DNA of 25,112 bases from Spirochaetaceae bacterium (GTDB lineage Bacteria > Spirochaetota > Spirochaetia > SZUA-6 > Fen-1364), in the NCBI GenBank assembly GCA_003141795.1, contig PLNO01000358.1:1-25112 (forward strand), given 5' to 3'. The position numbers and the translations under genes are program-made. Numbering within the stretch: the stretch's first letter is position 1; every line of letters starts with the position of its first letter. Positions 22,485-25,112 of this stretch are shown piece by piece. The notes under the pieces were generated by a model. That model searched no databases. It was not told the origin of the DNA and saw only the letters and a list, made by a program, of their open reading frames with translations.

Positions 22485-24109
22485 GCAAACAGCTCTGGGA
22501 CACGCTTCTCGTCAACGCGCGGATCCATTCGATGGATCGTGAGGGGGAACGGTTCGCGGCAATGGCCATCAGGGACGGGAGGATCGACGCCGTGTTCCCC
22601 GAGGCGCCGGCACCCACGCTCGTGCACGGCGCACGCACCGTGGTCGACTGCGGCGGCAGGACGGTGCTTCCGGGGCTCATCGATGCGCACGTGCATTTTC
22701 TGGCCGCTTCCGTCCTCGGTGTGGCTGCCCTTCGAGTCTCCGATCTGCAACCCCCGCTGAAGGAAATGACCCTGGCCGGCTTCGCTGCGAAGGTGCGCGC
22801 GTACGCCGCGTCGTTGCCGACGAACCGCCCCGTGTTCTGCTTCAACTACGTCATCGACACGGTTGCCGAGAAGAGGCTGCCCAAGCGCGCCGAGCTCGAC
22901 GCCTGGCTCCCCGGCCGGCAGGTGATGGTGATGAGCATGGACGGCCACTCCTCCTCGTACTCCAGCCGCGCGCTGCACAGGCTCGGGCTTGCCGCCGAGC
23001 ACGCCGACGGGGTGCTCAACGGCGCACGCCACGAGCTTTCCATGGGCAAGGTGAACGCGCTCATGGCTTCGAGCGTCAGCATTGCGATGCTCTGCCGCGG
23101 CATCCAGGCGACGGTGAACGAAGCCCTCGAGCAGGGGATCGTCTGCCTGCACTGCCTCGAGGGCTTCGAGGATTCCCCGCGCGATCCCTCCCTCTGGATG
23201 CTCAGTCACAGCGGCGGTATCCTCCCGGTGGACCTGCGGTTGTACGTCCAGTACCGCGACCCGCGGCGGGCCGCTCCGTACCGACGTTTTCTCAGGGCCC
23301 CCCGCATCGGGGGATGCTTCGGATGGGCCATGGACGGCTCCGTTTCCTCGGGCACCGCCGCCTTCGACGAGCCCTACCGCTCGGACCCGTCGAACAGGGG
23401 AAGGCTGTACTTCACCCCCGAAGAGGCCGCGGCCCTTGTACGCAGGGCCGACGAGGCGGGCTGCCAGATCGCCTGCCACGCCATCGGCACCCGGGCCATC
23501 GAGGTCCTGCTGTCCGCCTACGAGCAGGTGTTGGAGGGAAAGACGGGCAACCCCCTGCGCCACCGCATCGACCACTTCGAGTTCCCGACTGCGGATCAGG
23601 TCCGCCGGGCGGTGGACCGCGGCCTGGCCTTCGTGGCGCAGCCCGGTTTCGCCTGGATGGACGAGAAGTACGTCTCCTGCTACCGCAGGCAGCTCAGCGA
23701 CGAGCAGTACGCCCGTCAGCTCCCGCTGCGCAGCCTCACGGAGGCAGGCGCCGTGGTTGCCGGCTCCTCCGATTATCCCGCTGGGCTCCTGAGCCCGTGG
23801 GTCCAGATGCAGGGCATGGTGGAGCACCCGCTGCCCGAGCAGAGCATCGGGTTCTACGACGCTCTGCGCACCTATGCGTGGAACGCGGCGTGGGTGACCG
23901 GCGAGGAAGGGGAGCGCGGCACCCTCCTTCCGGGGAGAAAGGCGGACTTTCTAGTCATGCAGGACGACCCGTTCGCGCTGCCGCGTGAGAGCATCCACGA
24001 GGCACGGGTGAGAGGGACGTACATCAACGGTCGCAAGGCCGCGCCCATGGCGATGTCCACCGCGGGGTTCCTCCTTCGGGCGTTGGCCGGGCGTCATAAG
24101 AAGATATGA
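22481..24109 (+). CDS. Amidohydrolase (Amidohydro_3/YtcJ-like metal-dependent hydrolase)
   Basis: A 542-residue amidohydrolase-superfamily enzyme that hydrolyses C-N bonds in a TIM barrel. The metal motif is DAHVH (H70, H72), with H333 (CHAIGTRAIE), H361/H365 (HRIDHFEF) and D431 (SSDYPAG). The terminal beta-sandwich has GTLLPGRKADFLVM. The length and layout match the YtcJ-like group, whose substrates are mostly unknown. The frame is open far upstream into the permease gene, but the ATG at 22481 overlapping the permease stop (ATGA) is the sensible start. Its coupling to the permease suggests that the transported compound is its substrate. Confidence 0.9.
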   Translation: MSKQLWDTLLVNARIHSMDREGERFAAMAIRDGRIDAVFPEAPAPTLVHGARTVVDCGGRTVLPGLIDAHVHFLAASVLGVAALRVSDLQPPLKEMTLAGFAAKVRAYAASLPTNRPVFCFNYVIDTVAEKRLPKRAELDAWLPGRQVMVMSMDGHSSSYSSRALHRLGLAAEHADGVLNGARHELSMGKVNALMASSVSIAMLCRGIQATVNEALEQGIVCLHCLEGFEDSPRDPSLWMLSHSGGILPVDLRLYVQYRDPRRAAPYRRFLRAPRIGGCFGWAMDGSVSSGTAAFDEPYRSDPSNRGRLYFTPEEAAALVRRADEAGCQIACHAIGTRAIEVLLSAYEQVLEGKTGNPLRHRIDHFEFPTADQVRRAVDRGLAFVAQPGFAWMDEKYVSCYRRQLSDEQYARQLPLRSLTEAGAVVAGSSDYPAGLLSPWVQMQGMVEHPLPEQSIGFYDALRTYAWNAAWVTGEEGERGTLLPGRKADFLVMQDDPFALPRESIHEARVRGTYINGRKAAPMAMSTAGFLLRALAGRHKKI

Positions 24110-24127
24110 GGTGCAGGAGGATGATCC

Positions 24128-25112
24128 ATGAGTGACAACGCGCGAGTGATCGCAATGGACCTGGGCGCTTCGGGAGGCAAATGTTTCGCCGGCCTCTTCG
24201 ACCAGAACGGCTTCACCCTGAAGGAGATCCACCGCTTCAGCCATGAAGCCACGGTGATGCACATCGCGGACCACACCGGCAAGGTGGAGGAGCGCTCCTT
24301 CTGGAACGACCTCCACATCTACGCGAATCTCGTGGAGGGGTTGCGCGCATACAGGCGGGAGATCGGAGACAGCGTCGATGCGCTGGGCGTGGACACCTGG
24401 GGAGCGGACGGCGTGCTCATGAACGAGGACGGGGTGCCGCTGGGCCCCATGTACTGCTACAGGGACCACCGCCTGGACGGCATGATAGACCAGGTGAAGG
24501 CGCGCGTCGATTCGTCCCGCCTGTACGAGATCACGGGCGTTCACTTCCAGCCCTTCAACGTCTCCAATCAGCTCCTCTGGATCATGCAGAACCGGGCCGG
24601 CCTCGTGCGTAAAGGCGTGCGCTATCTTCCCGCCCCGACCCTTTTTTCCTACTACCTCGGCGGCGTGACGGCGGTGGATTCCTCCTGGGCGAGCGTTACG
24701 CAGCTCATGGATGCGCGCAAGAGGCGCTGGAGCAGGGAAGTCCTCAGGGCCCTCGGCATCCCCTCACGGATCATGCCGCCCATCGTGGCGCCCGGGACCG
24801 TGGTCGGGGAGCTGCGGGCGGACATCGAACTGATGGAGGGCGCCGCCGATCCTTTCGATCATCGCGAATTCCTCAAGGCCAGTCAGACGCCTGTCTTTTT
24901 TGGCAGCGCCATCAACAACTTCGGGGTGCAGCTTTTGCTGGATGGTTTCTTGAAACGTGCGCCCGGTCCACGTGGACGACATTCCTCAACCGGCGCGGGG
25001 CAGGCATCGCGCCTGCCTCAGACTGATAGCCACTCGGGGATCGGAGAGAGCCGCGACGGCAGTCCTACGTTTATCGCGCCCGAACACCCGGCCTTCTCCG
25101 GTTTCATCTTCA
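24128..25112 (+). CDS. Chimeric frame: rhamnulokinase-like FGGY kinase N-terminus joined in frame to release factor 3; runs off window
   Basis: The frame starts with ATG after an AGGAGG site. Residues 1 to about 230 are the first domain of an FGGY kinase close to rhamnulokinase: VIAMDLGASGGKCFAGLF, GVDTWGADGVLM, YRDHRLDG, and TGVHFQPFNVSNQLLW. Around residues 229-234 (LRADIE, near 24,812-24,829) the sequence changes to peptide chain release factor 3: LMEGAADPFD, then TPVFFGSAINNFGV and later FSGFIF. The second kinase domain, with its catalytic aspartate, is missing, and so is the GTPase domain of RF3. Such a product could not serve either role. It is either an assembly chimera or a recombination scar; the kinase start itself is well supported. 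Confidence 0.8.
   Translation, partial: MSDNARVIAMDLGASGGKCFAGLFDQNGFTLKEIHRFSHEATVMHIADHTGKVEERSFWNDLHIYANLVEGLRAYRREIGDSVDALGVDTWGADGVLMNEDGVPLGPMYCYRDHRLDGMIDQVKARVDSSRLYEITGVHFQPFNVSNQLLWIMQNRAGLVRKGVRYLPAPTLFSYYLGGVTAVDSSWASVTQLMDARKRRWSREVLRALGIPSRIMPPIVAPGTVVGELRADIELMEGAADPFDHREFLKASQTPVFFGSAINNFGVQLLLDGFLKRAPGPRGRHSSTGAGQASRLPQTDSHSGIGESRDGSPTFIAPEHPAFSGFIF
24821..25112 (+). other. prfC: Internal fragment of peptide chain release factor 3 (prfC)
   Basis: From about 24,821 the encoded residues match the central region of RF3: the helix ending ELMEGAADPFD, the hallmark TPVFFGSAINNFGVQLLLDG, a linker of about 40 residues, and the beginning of the FSGFIFK barrel at the window edge. The GTPase domain that should come before it is absent and is replaced by FGGY kinase sequence. 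The first 140 bases are about 55% GC, clearly below the kinase part, in line with a junction. Confidence 0.85.

Noticed and set aside
22445..23827. Open frame of 460 codons on the minus strand across the amidohydrolase
   Set aside because: Shadow of a GC-rich gene; no domain, and the plus strand holds all metal ligands.

Overview
The window looks like a piece of a GC-rich, fermentative anaerobe, quite possibly a spirochaete or a relative. An NAD-linked [FeFe] hydrogenase operon under a Rex redox repressor indicates anaerobic metabolism. The binding-protein leader ending in AFAAGGKES resembles leaders common in spirochaete sugar-binding lipoproteins. The taxonomy is an inference and is not proven here. 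I see no rRNA, tRNA, CRISPR array or insertion sequence.

Layout. Positions 1-5227 (minus strand) hold rex-hydC-hydB-hydA, a Rex-controlled electron-bifurcating-type hydrogenase. HydB carries a C-terminal GltD/NfnB-like NAD(P)H oxidoreductase module, and hydA runs off the left edge. A 16-bp perfect palindrome sits between the -35 and -10 of the rex promoter. Base composition changes sharply inside hydC near 4,140: roughly 70% GC on the rex side and about 45-57% on the hydBA side. An unrecognised minus-strand gene (5382-5948) is divergent from everything to its right. The AT-rich gap at 6130-6195 appears to hold two back-to-back promoters that share one -35 element.

Positions 6297-21238 (plus strand) form a long, tightly packed catabolic cluster: aldehyde dehydrogenase, RidA-like deaminase, Gfo/Idh/MocA oxidoreductase, M20 deacylase, a complete CUT2-type sugar ABC importer (permease, binding protein, permease, double ATPase), a threonine-synthase-like PLP enzyme, a short-chain dehydrogenase, a GntR/FCD regulator, an MBL-fold hydrolase, a KDPG-aldolase with a C-terminal VOC-like extension, and a PfkB (KDG-type) kinase. 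Read together, the genes suggest oxidative, semi-phosphorylative breakdown of an N-acylated amino sugar or its aldonic acid: import, C1 oxidation, lactone opening, N-deacylation, PLP-dependent deamination to 2-keto-3-deoxy acid (RidA clearing the imine), phosphorylation, and aldol cleavage to pyruvate plus a triose phosphate. This is the most interesting system in the window. It rests on family membership and synteny, not on proof of substrate.

Positions 21318-25112 (plus strand) hold an amino-acid-permease-like transporter, an amidohydrolase translationally coupled to it, and the N-terminal half of a rhamnulokinase-like FGGY kinase. Around 24,815-24,830 the kinase frame turns, in frame, into the central part of peptide chain release factor 3. 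This is almost certainly a chimera (assembly or recombination), so the right edge should be treated with caution. The composition break in hydC at the left raises the same question there.
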